From positions 21,633,114-21,697,113 of the forward strand of contig OX377206.1 of the NCBI GenBank assembly GCA_947396885.1: a stretch of 64,000 bases of DNA, in the 5' to 3' direction. The first letter of the stretch is position 1; each line of letters begins with the position of its first letter. Below, piece after piece: positions 20,101 through 31,060 of the stretch. The translations under genes and the position numbers were made by a program. This stretch comes from Heligmosomoides polygyrus polygyrus. Its lineage: Eukaryota; Nematoda; Chromadorea; Rhabditida; Heligmosomidae. The notes beneath the pieces are model-generated. The model made no database searches. It was not told where the DNA came from and saw only the letters and a program-made list of their open reading frames with translations.

Positions 20101-20655
20101 ACTGGACCACCCTTAACTGATTCCTTATCACTGGTTCCCCTTTATTGTTAGCCCTTTTCCGGTTCACTCTTTACTGGTCCCCCCCCCCCTTCGTCGGTCC
20201 CTACTACTGCTCCCACCTTCACTGGACCTCCCCTTACTGGTCCCCTCTTTGCTGGTCATCCTATCCTTCACCGATCCTCATCACTGGTCCCACCCTCGCT
20301 CGTCCCCCTTTTATTCATCAACCCTTTTCCGGTCCCCCTTCACTGGATCCATCCCCCCCCTCCCCATTCACCGGTCCCCATTACTGGTACCTTCCTCATC
20401 GGTCCTCCTTCACCTGGTTCTCTCTTTCACTGGTTAACCTTCTATCGGTCCCCCTTCACTGGACCTCTCCCCTCCTTCACCGGTCCACCCTTCACTGGAC
20501 CACTCCCCCCCCCCCCCTTCACCGGTCCCCATTGCTGGTCCCACCTTCACTGGTCCCTCCTTTATTGGTCAACACATTACCGGTCCCCCTTTCTGGAACC
20601 CCATCCTTCACCGGTCCCCCATTACTAGTCCCACCTTCACTGGTAACACGTCGTC
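20100..20655. repeat. C/T-rich array of CTTCACTGGTCCC words
   Basis: Dozens of degenerate TTCACTGGTCC / TCACCGGTCCCC words are separated by C-runs (near 20179, 20356, 20505). The 243-codon plus-strand frame across it (20145-20876) is a repeat artefact with a proline/serine/tryptophan bias. The same composition occurs at 6780-7770. Confidence 0.7.
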
Positions 20656-21300
20656 TAATTCCGGAACCCTCGCGCGACATCGGTGACACCTCTTCTGAAC
20701 CCGGACGCCTGTTGAACAACGTCGGTGACATGTGTTCTCAACTGAACGTGCTTTGCGTGACATCGTTGACACGTTGTGAGAATCCGGAACTCTGGCGCGA
20801 CATCGGTGACACGTCGTCTGAATCTGGAAGGCCTTTCGCGAAATCGGTGACACCTCTTCTGAATCCAGGCACCTGATGAACGACGTCGGTGACATGTCTT
20901 CTCAACCTGAACGTGCATTGCGCGACATCGGTGACACGTCGTCTGAGTCTGGAAGGACTTTCGCGACATTGGTGACACCTCTTCTGAATCCAGGCACCTG
21001 ATGAACGACGTCGGTGACATGTCTTCTCAACCTGAACGTGCATTGCGCGACATCGGTGACACGTCGTCTGAGTCTGGAAGGACTTTCGCGACATTGGTGA
21101 CACCTCTTCTGAATCCAGGCACCTGATGAACGACGTCGGTGACATGTCTTCTCAAGTCGGGCCTGCTTTGCGCGACATCAGTCACACGTCGTCTGAATCC
21201 GAACATCCCTTGTGGGACATCGGTGACACCTCTTCTCAACCTTAACGTTCTTTGCGCGACATTGGTGACGTGTCGTCTGAACATGGACGCCTGTCGACAA
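20655..21300. repeat. 42-bp satellite arranged in a 126-bp higher-order unit
   Basis: The basic unit is about 42 bp around GCGACATCGGTGACACGTCG. Three variants (ending TCTGAATCTGGAAGGnCTTT, TCTGAATCCAGGCACCTGAT and TCTCAACCTGAACGTGCATT) repeat together about every 126 bp, seen with starts near 20851, 20976 and 21103. Because 42 is a multiple of 3, several frames on both strands stay open and give repetitive 95-135 codon ORFs that I do not regard as genes. Confidence 0.8.
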
Positions 21301-21475
21301 CTACAACAGTTGACAACTGGTGACAACTACAACCCCTTCTCCCCCCCCCCCCCCCCCCACCACCTTCCCTATACTTCCTCCCAACACACTCCTTCAGCAC
21401 TTCTGTGCAAATAAACACACCCACAAACACACACACTCACCCACAGACAAACGACCGTTCTCGCTTATATATAGT
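21301..21475. repeat. C-tract and (CACA)-rich low-complexity tail
   Basis: A run of about 18 C (21341-21358) is followed by ACACACCCACAAACACACAC and TTATATATAGTAGGAT at 21464. A similar motif (CTTTTATATAGACTAGGAT after a CACG run) occurs at 22845, so these may be ends of one element family. Confidence 0.4.
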
Positions 21476-23584
21476 AGGATAAGGTAGCGCAAAATATCTC
21501 AAACGTAGACAGTGAAAAGCAGCTGTCGGCAAATTTTTTCTTTTTTGACCTTACACTTTAATGGCATAAATATCGAAAAAAATCCGGATGAAAAAACCAA
21601 AACGTACATTCTGATAGAGCAAATCACTGTCTTTCGAGTGTCTTCTGCTATTATGCAAAAAAAAACCTTTAGCTACATAATTAGCAATATAATTTTTTTT
21701 GCCAAATCTCTGCACACACCATAATTGGATAGCGCCTAGCTTCCAATCGGAGGTGATAAGCAGGCGGTGCGATATCTTTCGAATCAAAACATACATCCGT
21801 TCTTCAAGAAGCTTTGGTAGCATCAACTGCTCAAGATGCTAGAGTATGTGCGATAACAACACTTACAACGTGCTCTCCTTCATTACATCGTACTAATCTA
21901 CATGTATTTATAGATACATTTAGTCAGAATTCAAGTGAAGTAGATGGTCGATGTTTTGTGTCGGCGGTCGTTTCAGCGAGAAGTCGAATCGTTTCCTTCG
22001 TGACTGGCGACATGCCGAGCAGGTCGGTGTAATAGAATCAAACCTGAAGATAATGTACTGACTTGGTGATGTACTGACTTGGTTTCAGGTGCAGAAAATA
22101 CAGATATTAAACGGATGTTTTTACCAAAATAAATTTTAGTAGATATACTTACTTTATTTTCTTTTCTCCGGCTGTGTTATTCCCAAAGACGGAGAGCTGA
22201 AATAGCAACAAATTGCCAGTTAAGTAACCACACTGAGCTCAAATATGCAGCTTTTAGATTTAGATGTTAAAAACTATGTGAGTGCTCTCTTCCTCATTCA
22301 TCTGTAACAACTAGAACTCAGACAATTTCTCTGAAATGAAACCGATTTTCATAAGATTTTATTTCACCGCCTCCTGCTCTTGAAGGCGGCGGTGCTTAAA
22401 ATTTTATACATAGGGGATTGTTGCCCAATTGGATGAAAAGGATGCAGAAAGGGAGACAATCAGTGAAGGAAATGCTTTGCAGAAAGATAACATTGAAGAG
22501 TTGTAGCTTCAACTTTGGGTTTTGTCTAATAAGCGTAACAACTTTTCATCATCAATTGTAGCTGCCACGTGTGTGGTTTCCTCAGGAAGAACATCTTAAC
22601 TACGTCGGTTGAGGCAAGTTAGAAAAAACTCGAAAAAATAAACAACATTTATAAAAAACGACTATTTGACGAATATCGATTGATGGCAATTAATACTTCA
22701 AAAATTGTTTCAGATTCGTGTTCAGCAACCTCGATTACCCACACGGCCGAAGTTTCAGGGCGGTTGAACGCATCTATAGAAAATCGATAATTTGATCAAT
22801 ATCGATTAATGGCGATCGATACACACGCACGCACGCACTACTCTTTTATATAGACTAGGATAGCAAAGTGTTTCAACTTTTAAGCACTGACAGTTAAATT
22901 AGCAGAAATCAAGTTTGTGAAATTAAAAGCAATACAAGTAAACAGAACTTTTATACGCGACACGACCGCTGTGCATGACTACTTGTTTTGTTAGAAATTT
23001 TTCAGACCTGAGCATATGAGCTTGACCTCCACATTGTGCCAGCGTAAAGCAGGATAAACTGCCTACCTCTCTGGACCTTCGTGCGATTCCGAGTAGAGAT
23101 GTTGGCTCCCGACTACTCACTCTTCTGACACCAAACAACTGCGAGTCGACCAGTGAGCCCGTCCTAAATTTGTGCTAACGTTGCTACTCTTCACTGAAGT
23201 CTTCTTCTTGAGTTTTCTTAGTTCTATTACAGTTTCTCCCCTTACTTGTTATTTTAATTCTTCATTACGCTATCACTCTGCTTCGACAACCGTTAAGCTC
23301 ACACTGCTCTACATGCATACCATAGCTACTGCTTTCGTTTCGTGCCGTATTCGACATGATATTGCTGAGCAGGAGCTACTATCAGGCATCTCTTTAATCG
23401 CCGCCGACTGTCGCCTACTGTCCCTGACTGCCCCTACTGTCGCTAGCTGTCGCACTCGGACTGGTCATAACGACTAGTGGCAACTGTCTGCCGCCTACTC
23501 TCTTTACCACATCATCTCCCTCCGATGTCCAAACTGTCGTAGCCAGTCGTGCTCTACTCTCGTTGTAGAAGTGCCTACTCTCTT
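21476..23584. other. no gene recognised; short diverged direct repeat
   Basis: At 22660-22830 two related blocks (GACGAATATCGATTGATGGC and GATCAATATCGATTAATGGC) lie about 120 bp apart, followed by a (CACG) run and the TATATAG motif at 22845. No domain-bearing frame was seen. Confidence 0.4.
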
Positions 23585-23960
23585 TTATTTATTTATTTAT
23601 CTATTGAATACGTCACAAGACGTCATAAGGGAAAAACAGAATCATAAGCAAAAAGCAGACGTGCATTCTCAGCTAATCTATACGGATTTTCTATGGAAAC
23701 CAGAGTCGTCCACCTATCAATAGAGTAAACGCTGACAACAGCATACAAAAACGAAAAAAGGGCGAATCGGAGGTGCCTAGTGCGGAAGGGGTTAAGAAGG
23801 TAAGAATAAGCACCTGATTTTTTTAAATGACCTGAGCAGATTTAGTAGATTTACATTTCGCACTTCGCGAGGTCAGAAATACTTTGGGCAGCATATGGTT
23901 ACAAGGACGATCGTGCCGAAGTATCACTCTTGTCGTCGTTAGATTGTGTCATTTCTTGCT
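23585..23960 (-). repeat. possible CR1-like LINE 3' tail
   Basis: The TATTTATTTATTTATCTATTG and CATAAGGGAAAAACAGAATC order resembles TATTTATTTATTTTGAGG and CATAAGGGAAACAAACAA at 220-305 next to the CR1-like fragment. No protein motif remains. Confidence 0.3.
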
Positions 23961-24273
23961 CCACATCTGCTTCAGCATGGCGTTTTTTTTAGCAACTCTG
24001 TTTGAAACCAACATAATGAGTAATTATGTATACTACTGAGCCTGCATTAATTCCATAAACCCGTGTGGCACAGTCGGTTTGATGCTTCAGACTCACGCAT
24101 TACACCAATAATTGATCTGAGGTCGTATTTTGGCACATGTCGACGAAAACTTCCGCGCCAATCTGCTACCATAACTTGCTCAAGCGAAAAGTAAAGAGGA
24201 CTGCTAGATGATTTTTGCAAGCATGGCTTCCCTAAGTATCACAGTGCCTCCATTGCACAATATAAAAGCGAAT

Positions 24274-24294
24274 GTTTAATTACCCAAGTTTGAG
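24274..24294 (+). other. SL1 spliced-leader sequence in genomic DNA
   Basis: Twenty-one consecutive bases, starting GTTTAATTACCCAAGTTTG and ending AG, match the conserved nematode SL1 exon, missing only its first G. An SL RNA gene would continue with a GT donor; here GAAGGCCACGAG follows, so it is not a functional SL RNA gene. A TATAAAA lies 14 bp upstream. A retrocopied trans-spliced mRNA end or an SL pseudogene would explain it. Confidence 0.75.
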
Positions 24295-24754
24295 GAAGGC
24301 CACGAGAAAGATGAACGTTTTCGAAAAAGCGAAAGGCTATGCCTGAAAATTTGTTGACACGAAGTTTTTCTTTCCTTTTTTGTTTGTTTCAAGATTTTGG
24401 TACATATCACAATTTCCGCAAGTCCTATGCAACCTTTTGCAAGTATCTGCAAAATAGGATTGTAGAAATCCTTAATATTAAAAAATAAGAATTGAGCTTT
24501 TGTTAAACTTCTGGGTTTTGTTTTTGTCGTAAATCCCCTGGTGACAGGGGCTAAAGATTTGAATGTTCTGGTGACGCTTCCCTCCCTACCTGCGTTGCTC
24601 CTGCTATACCAGCTTAGGAACGTGTGGCAAAATTGTTCCACAAACCTCGCAAATCGCTCGAATATGATGATGCTCTGCGGCTCTCGTATCGCCGCCGTCA
24701 CCACATCAGCGTTTGGAGCCATGAATCTTAATATAGTGGTTTGGTGCCCTGAGG

Positions 24755-24948
24755 CTATGAGCTGACTTGATTCAAACGCTTGGAGGCAAATTGAACAGCA
24801 TACCCAAGAACAAGTAGGTTTACACAGGCGGAGAAGACAGCTAGTCCGAGTAGCACGAAGAGCAGTGTGAATACGACATAGAATGGCTGGAGCTGTAGGG
24901 CAGACCCTTGCTGGAGTGGGACCAGATCACCGAAACCGATGGTAGACA
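24755..24948 (-). CDS. TWK channel exon 6 (pore 2 and TM4)
   Basis: After acceptor GCGTTCCAG it gives LSTIGFGDLVPLQQGSALQL, then QPFYVVFTLLFVLLGLAVFS and ACVNLLVLGYAVQFASKRLN with a stop at 24755-24757. GFGD is the second selectivity filter. A weak donor GTCAGC just before the stop could lead to a further tail exon at about 24727-24595 (MAPNADVVTAAIREPQ frame), which ends at a donor-like GTAGGG. Confidence 0.8.
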
Positions 24949-27647
24949 CTGGAACGCAATAACGTCAGCAGTTTCCCAACATCTGAAGGGACGAAGGCGC
25001 CAGCCGATCAAATCAGCGACTTGAAGGTGTTGCTTTGATTGGCTGGGGCCTTCCCACGGTCTCACGATAGCCAAACTGTTGACATGTACGATGATATTTT
25101 CTATTTTGTGGTGGTGGTGGAGCCATGGAAACAGTGAAACCGGAAGCTGCTAACCGATTACTGAATTAGAAATGAGACCGATCGATATTTTGCAATCATT
25201 TTGTGAACCTGAAAACTTACATGTTATAAAACAGTAATAGTATGCGTCGAAGAGTGTCCAACGCTCTTCGTTATGAAAAACGATTGTTCCTGCAATAGAA
25301 ATCACGTTCGGAAATCTCACACGCTTATACTCGTTCTCATCACTGACCGACAATGATGATGCTGGTTCCAATTGACAGCGAAACGACAAGTAAATGTGTG
25401 GGTGTGACTTCTCGAAGGCAGTTTATACCTCGAGATTGGAGGTAAAAACGCAGCTGAATTTCAGATGCTGAGCATTCAGTTTAGCTCTAAAAACAGCGGA
25501 GCTACGGTAAAAATAACCTTGTGCAGACAGAAAGCAATGAACGTATTAACACGTTCGCCGATAGACTGGAACATGATCAGACCCATTGGAATCCCTGCTA
25601 GTGCGAACAGTATGCAGAAAAGTCGTCCAGCCATTGTTTCTGGAGCCGAGTGACCGTAACCTAAAGCACCATATTTGTAACATAGGTTTGACGGATGCGA
25701 AAGAGTGATTGACATACAATGAGGAGGTATCTAAACGATAGGGTTGAAGGACAAAATGGACTAAGAAAATGTCCCTTCCTACGGCCCACCCGTGCTGGTC
25801 TGCTACACAGGGTTGTCCTAAATCGTCTGCCTGTGTATCAATCCGGCGGTTCGAGTTTAAGAGATCTTCTTTTCTCCTCTATGCACCATTTACGCAAGCA
25901 CCCTTCTAGTCAAAACCTTGCCTTTGTGGTGATCGATGTGAAAAAAGATTCGGAATCAAGAGCCGGTCAATATCAATCGATAATGTTTAACCTTGACCCA
26001 CAAAATGTGTTTAAATCGATTGTTACACATCTATGAATAAGTGTAGTCGACCGATTTTATCTGACAACACTTAGACATGGTTGCATAGCGCAGTCTAAAA
26101 AGCCGCCGACCTTTGCATGCATCACGAGTCGATTCATGAATTGAATTTCGATCAAAGTACGCCGACAAACATTCCATCACTATTTGTCCATCGTGGTTAA
26201 TGGCGCAGTGCTAGGGTTGTGTGGAAACAATGAAACACTGATTTGCCGTTGTGACGGCTTATAGTCTAGCCACCTGTTATGGTCTATGTACAAACAGAAC
26301 CTCCACTCAGTGATATCCTTGGCCTCCTGTAAGAGTGGAATACATGGCGCATTCCACAGAAGTATTGGTTAGCACCAACCCTTGCTCCTTACTCTGTAAC
26401 CAGCGTTCAAGGAACCAATCCTGTTTCCAACCGTTGGCTCTCTCATTCTCCTTCTACGGAAGGTCGTAGAGGCAAATTCAATGCGTATTTCGTCTTCTGG
26501 TATCAGCCGATAAATACGTCCGTGTATTTTCCCTCCCAGAAAAATGCCAATCGAATAACCGCGGATAAATGAAGGGCTCCATTAGGGTTGGAGGAGCCCA
26601 AATCATAAGCGTTGATTGGGTTGCTCGCGACACTTGTGCTGCTCTGCGCGATTCATTTTGGTCTCCTACTCCACCCAGAATTTCTGCCAGATCCTGCAAG
26701 ACCTTTTCTAACCTTCCGTATAGGACATACTCGAGCAGTTTCAAGATTTTCGCATCCAAATCAACGCTCCAGGTTCGGACACCACCAAAACAAACCAAGC
26801 CTTTCATCTATATGGGATTGTTGAATGCTAAACGAAAATGCCAAGCTTGTCTAATAAGGATAAAATAGTGACATTGTAGTTGGCTGACTATCGCAATCCG
26901 TGGGGTAAGGCATATGTTATACTTCTGCGATCCGTCACGGCAATCTGTCGCCGACAACCTGTCGCCGACAGCACTGGAGCCCCTCCGCACTGTGACAAAG
27001 TGTCGCCGACGTGTCGCCGAAGTATAACATATGCCTAAGCCAAATACGCATTCAGCTTGTCGCTATGATAAGCCATTGAAGTACAGCGTGACTCATTAAT
27101 ATTGCAATAAAGTTTGCCATGTTGTTAAAGGCACTCATCGATTGTCTCGAACGCTAACAGCTGATATGCACACTATCCTTTGTACTAAACAGGAAATGCG
27201 TTAGCGAGTGCGAATTCCTATCCTGAGTCATACCCTTGGAACGTAGTGTATTACCTAAAATCAGATTTTATTACGTATCTCCTCCCAACACATTGAATAG
27301 TTACCGACTGTGGTGATAACGACCGTCGCGAAATAGAAAGCGCCAGAGAATTTCCATTGGTAGCCGGCTTTGTGAGGGATGCTTTTAATCGCCACCGATT
27401 CAAAGAGTTGGAAGTCTCTGAAAAGCATATTTGGTTAGTGGTTAGCTCAGTAATGAGTGGAGCAAATGAGCGCTCACCTTGAGGAGAAATTGTATTTTCC
27501 CTGCAGCTTTTCACGTACCGTAGCTATTTCTTCTCGCACGTAGCGTTCTGTCTCACTTTCCAACAGGTCAAATACTGCGGCGCCAAGGAGTAGGTAGGTG
27601 AATGTGGTGAGAATGAGCATCAGGGCACGAGACGACTTTTTGTCCAT
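24755..27647 (-). CDS. two-pore-domain (TASK/TWK-type) potassium channel
   Basis: Exons in transcript order: 27647-27478, 27417-27305, 25660-25518, 25453-25429 (25-nt microexon, tentative), 25361-25221 and 24948-24755. Phases agree throughout. The product has TM1 ALMLILTTFTYLLLGAAVFD, the first pore with TTVGYGH spanning the exon 2/3 border, TM2 FCILFALAGIPMGLIMFQSI followed by GERVNTF, then RWTLFDAYYYCFIT with the second filter LSTIGFGD and TM4 FYVVFTLLFVLLGLAVFSAC. FTYLLLGAAVFD and PHKAGYQWKFSGAFYFA are typical of TASK channels such as nematode SUP-9/TWK-20; these form leak K+ channels in the plasma membrane as dimers. Odd: the third membrane segment (NVISIAGTIVF) is short. It stops at 24755, or may splice to a tail near 24595-24727. 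An acceptor-like TTTGTGCTCCAG 6 nt before the ATG could accept a spliced leader. Confidence 0.85.
25221..25361 (-). CDS. TWK channel exon 5 (TM3 and pore 2 helix)
   Basis: After acceptor GGAACCAG it reads ASSLSVSDENEYKRVRFPNV, then ISIAGTIVFHNEERWTLFDA and YYYCFIT. The end is the second pore helix. The segment expected to be TM3 has only about 11 hydrophobic residues, where relatives have about 20. A strong acceptor-like TTCTATTGCAG lies inside, at 25290, so a separate exon for TM3 or annotation error is possible. Confidence 0.7.
25518..25660 (-). CDS. TWK channel exon 3 (filter and TM2)
   Basis: After acceptor GCTTTAG it reads GYGHSAPETMAGRLFCILFA, then LAGIPMGLIMFQSIGERVNT and FIAFCLHK. 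It holds the rest of the first selectivity filter and the whole second membrane helix. It ends in phase 0 before donor GTTATT. Confidence 0.85.
25661..27304. other. TWK intron 2, with one MITE
   Basis: A 1.64-kb intron, long compared with the 60-nt first intron. Apart from the MITE at 26909-27035 it has no recognised element. Open frames near 26478-26868 occur on both strands and lack motifs. Confidence 0.5.
26909..27035. mobile_element. 127-bp MITE with TAA target duplication
   Basis: The ends GGCATATGTTATACTTC and GAAGTATAACATATGCC are perfect inverted repeats, flanked by TAA at 26906-26908 and 27036-27038. The inside has repeated TGTCGCCGACA-type words. A 3-bp TWA duplication would suit a PIF/Harbinger-type MITE; that assignment is inference. 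Confidence 0.75.
27305..27417 (-). CDS. TWK channel exon 2 (pore 1 start)
   Basis: After acceptor CTTTTCAG it reads DFQLFESVAIKSIPHKAGYQ, then WKFSGAFYFATVVITTV and one base of Gly. PHKAGYQWKFSGAFYFA is the pore-helix region of TASK-like channels. The donor GTAACT splits the selectivity filter codon for Gly, completed by exon 3 to TTVGYGH. Confidence 0.85.
27478..27647 (-). CDS. TWK channel exon 1
   Basis: It begins MDKKSSRALMLILTTFTYLL, then LGAAVFDLLESETE and a helical REEIATVREKLQGKYNFSS cap-domain start. ATG at 27645-27647 is preferred over an in-frame ATG 15 nt upstream, because TASK-type channels start a few residues before the first membrane helix and because of the acceptor-like CTCCAG just upstream. 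The donor is GTGAGC. Confidence 0.85.
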
Positions 27648-27799
27648 TGTCGCCTGGAGCACAAAAGTGCATTTCGACTTCCTGCACTATAGCTTTAATG
27701 ATTTGATATTATGGAGTGGTTTATTCGTTGGCCACCTTATCAGCCCTTTTCTACCAGCTTTATGTTAGAAATAATATTTAATGGTAAGGGATCATCAGG

Positions 27800-28051
27800 C
27801 GGGTGGAACGCAGTCGGAGGAGGCGCCGTCTGTCGCGTGCACCCGATACCAGGTCCTTTGTTCGGATTTCCCGCCCAGGCCAACGAAGCCTTCCATCCCC
27901 CCGGGGTCTGTGAATTGGTACCAGACTTGTCTGGGAAGGATATAGGTATGACTTCTTCATCGGCTGGCCACTGCAAGTCATTGTATGGCCATATGCGCAT
28001 TCAAATCGCCTCCACGACATCTCGTAGAAGTAGAATGCGCTGGCGCATCCC
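27800..28051 (+). repeat. SINE-A copy
   Basis: It has the SINE-A order: AACGCAGTCGGAGGAGGCGC head, GCACCCGATACCAGGTCC, CGGATTTCCCGCCCAGGCCA, GGTACCAGACTTGTCTGGGA, and a 3' part ending TAGAATGCGCTGGCGCATCC. It lacks the usual GGGATTGAGTAACGCC tail. It lies upstream of the TWK start codon. Confidence 0.8.
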
Positions 28052-28055
28052 TTGA

Positions 28056-30740
28056 ACGATGCAAAAATCAATAGTGTGGATAAAAATGTTGCTTATGAAT
28101 TCTACATTTCTTAGTGCTGTATCTACTAATAGTTTATCCATACCCCCTTGTTTCCTTGTGCGCTTCAAGGACGTCCTTAATACGTTAAGAACAAAAAATA
28201 TTAAAGGAGGACACTAATCAGTCTTTGTCTGAAATGCTTGCACCTTCTAGTATCAGTTTTGTACGAGGTTTTTTTTTTTGAAGGTGTGTTTGGTTTTTAC
28301 ATTGACTTACTGTGGCAGTCAGTGACTAGGTCAGTGCTTGATTGTTGGTGGAATGGAAGACTTAATGAGCCTAGACGGGACTCGTACCAAGAACCTTGAT
28401 TCGGTCGCATGTAGCAGCTGACGCCTCGTTCGTCTGCGCCGGCTTCCTTGAAACCTGAAAAGGTAATTAGAAAAAATTATAAACTGACTAAACAATGTAG
28501 TTCAATATTATCGATATTATTTCAATTCGTGAAGCATGTCTATGTATGTATCTGTCGAGAAAAATAAAAAATTTAAATTTCTGAACCATTTTCGCAATCG
28601 TTTACTGTAGCAGAGCTATATGATTGGATTTTCCAGAACGATGAATCTGAATTGGACCAAAATTTAAGCTTTAAACGGAGACGGACAACGCTATAGTTGC
28701 AAAAAGAACGAACGAGATAGTTTTGATTGCTTAAACTGACAACAATGATCAAGACCTCACCTAGAATAGGAGATAGCACAAAGAAAAAGGTAACACCAAG
28801 GTGAGACGATGGTAGGCCGTCAATCAAGCACAAGGTTTCTGGAATCAAAAAGTGCTTTGATAAACAACTTCGTCCGTTAGAAAGAAAGGGATGACTTCCT
28901 ACTCAAAACCATGTTTTCCTGCCTCTGAAGACAGTAAATTGTGATGTTTTTCTCTGCTAGAAAAGAGAGGAACCTTTTCTAGTTAGTGTGCGTATGCGTT
29001 ATAGACCAGATTACCTAAAACCACAATTTTCACCTTTATGAAACCATTGTAATCCTCTACGTCATTATCAAAGATGTGTTTGTGCAATTACGAAATTATA
29101 TTTGACATAGTTCCCGCTCATGTAAACAAGGAATTTGCTACAATTTTCACCAAATATTACTTTGTAAAACTTTCAGCACTACATTTTTAGGATTTAGTTT
29201 AGAGGCCGTCTTCCTCTAACATGATCAGCATTGGTTTTTTCGTTTTTCGAGGTGGTTTCCAAAGGATGAATTCAATCGTGAGTAGTACCGATATTGGATG
29301 CTATGAATAGCCTCCAACGGCGCCTTCGTTCGAAGCGTCCTAATATAAACAATCAGAAACAATTTTCTTTGAAGGAGACGTGCCAAATGTTATGCATTAC
29401 ATAGTGGTGGCTATGAGCTGATTTAAAGGTGAATATTTCCAATCTGTCTGGTCGAAAGAGACGTGCAGATTTCATGCTTACCATCCAAGCAGCTCCTGAG
29501 CAAAGAAAGATTCCTTTTTCGTTTATTTCTTTTTTTATTTTATGCAGACATGGTTGGTATATTGGTGGCTTAAGATGCTTTAAGTGCTCGATGGTCAATG
29601 TGCAAGTGTGATTCGATCTTAAGGGATCTCCAAGTTGTTATGTAAAAGTGGAGTCCCTGGAACATCTGCAGTGGAATTAACGATGCAAGGCCTTAACTTT
29701 CTTAATCTAATGATGATTTGATGGTTTCTGCTAACCTAATATCGTACTAAAGACTACGTATGCAGGTGGTGAAAACAACAGAAGAAGGACGTCAACAGGA
29801 ACCATGATGAAAGGAATCAAGCTGAATGTATGAAAGTCGGTGTTAAAAATTCCAACAGGGCTAACACGTTTTGGAAGCGGCCATCAATTTGGAGCGGAGG
29901 AATGCTGGTCGAGGGCTCAGTGTCAAATTGGGTTGACAGCCGGCAGAAGCGATGCCTAATGAACTTATTCGAGCTCATCATGAAGTCGCCGCGTTCGAAC
30001 GAGGAGCAATTTTAGACTTGGAGTTTGCTTAGTTTATTATTATTTTTATTTTATTGTTTCCTTAGTTTTAGCCTACTATCTTATAGAGGGACATTAGAAT
30101 TGAGATATTGTAATAAAAAACGATTACTAATCTGTGAGCAAAACTATGAATGATGGCACTAAGCAGCTCATTTGTGAGCTCTTTCGTGTCGTTATAAAGA
30201 CACCCTAAAACAAGAATTTTTATAGATTGAAGGAGCATTTATGAATAATAAGTGAAAGAAAATCAGTGATTGGAGCTCCAAATTAGCTACTGCCTTGGAA
30301 AATTTCGGAAAAAAGGAGCGGTTTCGAATGATCAGGTGAACTTCACAAAAGTGGCAGTACTATGATCTACGTGCAGTGAGTCCAGTGACAACACCAATTT
30401 TGCCTCCTAGCGACAAATTCGTTGTCAAGGAGTATAATTCATCACGTCTTGTACCAACAGTGAAGACGGGTGAGCCTCCAACAGAAGCTCTACATATCCC
30501 ATTCTTGGCAATTCTGTAAAGCGTATTATGGACACATTAGAGACTGTCAGTGAAAGGGGCGCTGTACTACAGAAGTTTGTAAAGCTTAGTGTTGTCCTCT
30601 CAAGAATGTCGCTCGAAAGTGGTTTCAGGAAGCTAATGAGGAAGTCATCAGTCACAATATTGCAAAGCTATGATCTTACTGACATACTTTTCAAAAACGC
30701 AACAATTGATTTGCCAGGCCTTCATTTCAGTTATATACAG
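28056..30740. other. no gene assembled; one possible orphan exon
   Basis: On the minus strand at 28838-28760 a segment with acceptor GATTCCAG and donor GTGAGG reads TLCLIDGLPSSHLGVTFFFV then LSPILG, partly hydrophobic. No partner exons were found, so it is only a candidate. Other frames (29353-29611, 30425-30743) show no motif. Confidence 0.3.
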
Positions 30741-30755
30741 TAAGCATGTGACATG

Positions 30756-31044
30756 GACGCGTGTAGCGCAGTCGGAGGAGGCGCCGACTGTCGCGTGCAC
30801 CCGATACCAGGTCCATGGTTCGGATTTCCCGCCCAGGCCAAGCAAGCCTTCCATCCCTCCGGGTTCGGTGAATTGGTACCAGACGTGTCTGGGAAGGATA
30901 AAGCGCCGATTTGTTCAATGGCTGGTCACCACATGTCATAGGCCAAATACGCATTCATATCGCCTCCACAACATCCAGTAGAAGTATAATGCGCTGGCGC
31001 ATCCCAAAAAGGGATTGAGTAACGCCGTCCTTCGTCCTTATCCT
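30756..31044 (+). mobile_element. SINE-A, complete copy with 15-bp target duplication
   Basis: A 289-bp element between perfect copies of TAAGCATGTGACATG (30741-30755 and 31045-31059). Its head has a match to the polymerase III A box (TAGCGCAGTCGG) and a weaker B box (GGTTCGGATTTCC), so it is tRNA-derived. The body has CGGATTTCCCGCCCAGGCCA and GGTACCAGACGTGTCTGGGA, and the 3' end is GGATTGAGTAACGCCGTCCT with a CCTTATCCT tail. The intact duplication implies a fairly recent insertion by LINE machinery. Confidence 0.9.
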
Positions 31045-31060
31045 TAAGCATGTGACATGA

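Noticed and set aside
20145..20876. 243-codon plus-strand ORF
   Set aside because: It runs through the C/T-rich CTGGTC array and the 42-bp satellite. Repeat units that are multiples of three keep frames open on both strands; no domain.
20608..21326. Minus-strand ORFs with repeated CHRCRA / SEEVSPMSRK motifs
   Set aside because: Direct products of the 42-bp satellite in three overlapping frames; not genes.
26478..26868. Coding ORFs on both strands inside TWK intron 2
   Set aside because: They mirror each other, have no motif, and lie between two well-supported exons of the channel gene.
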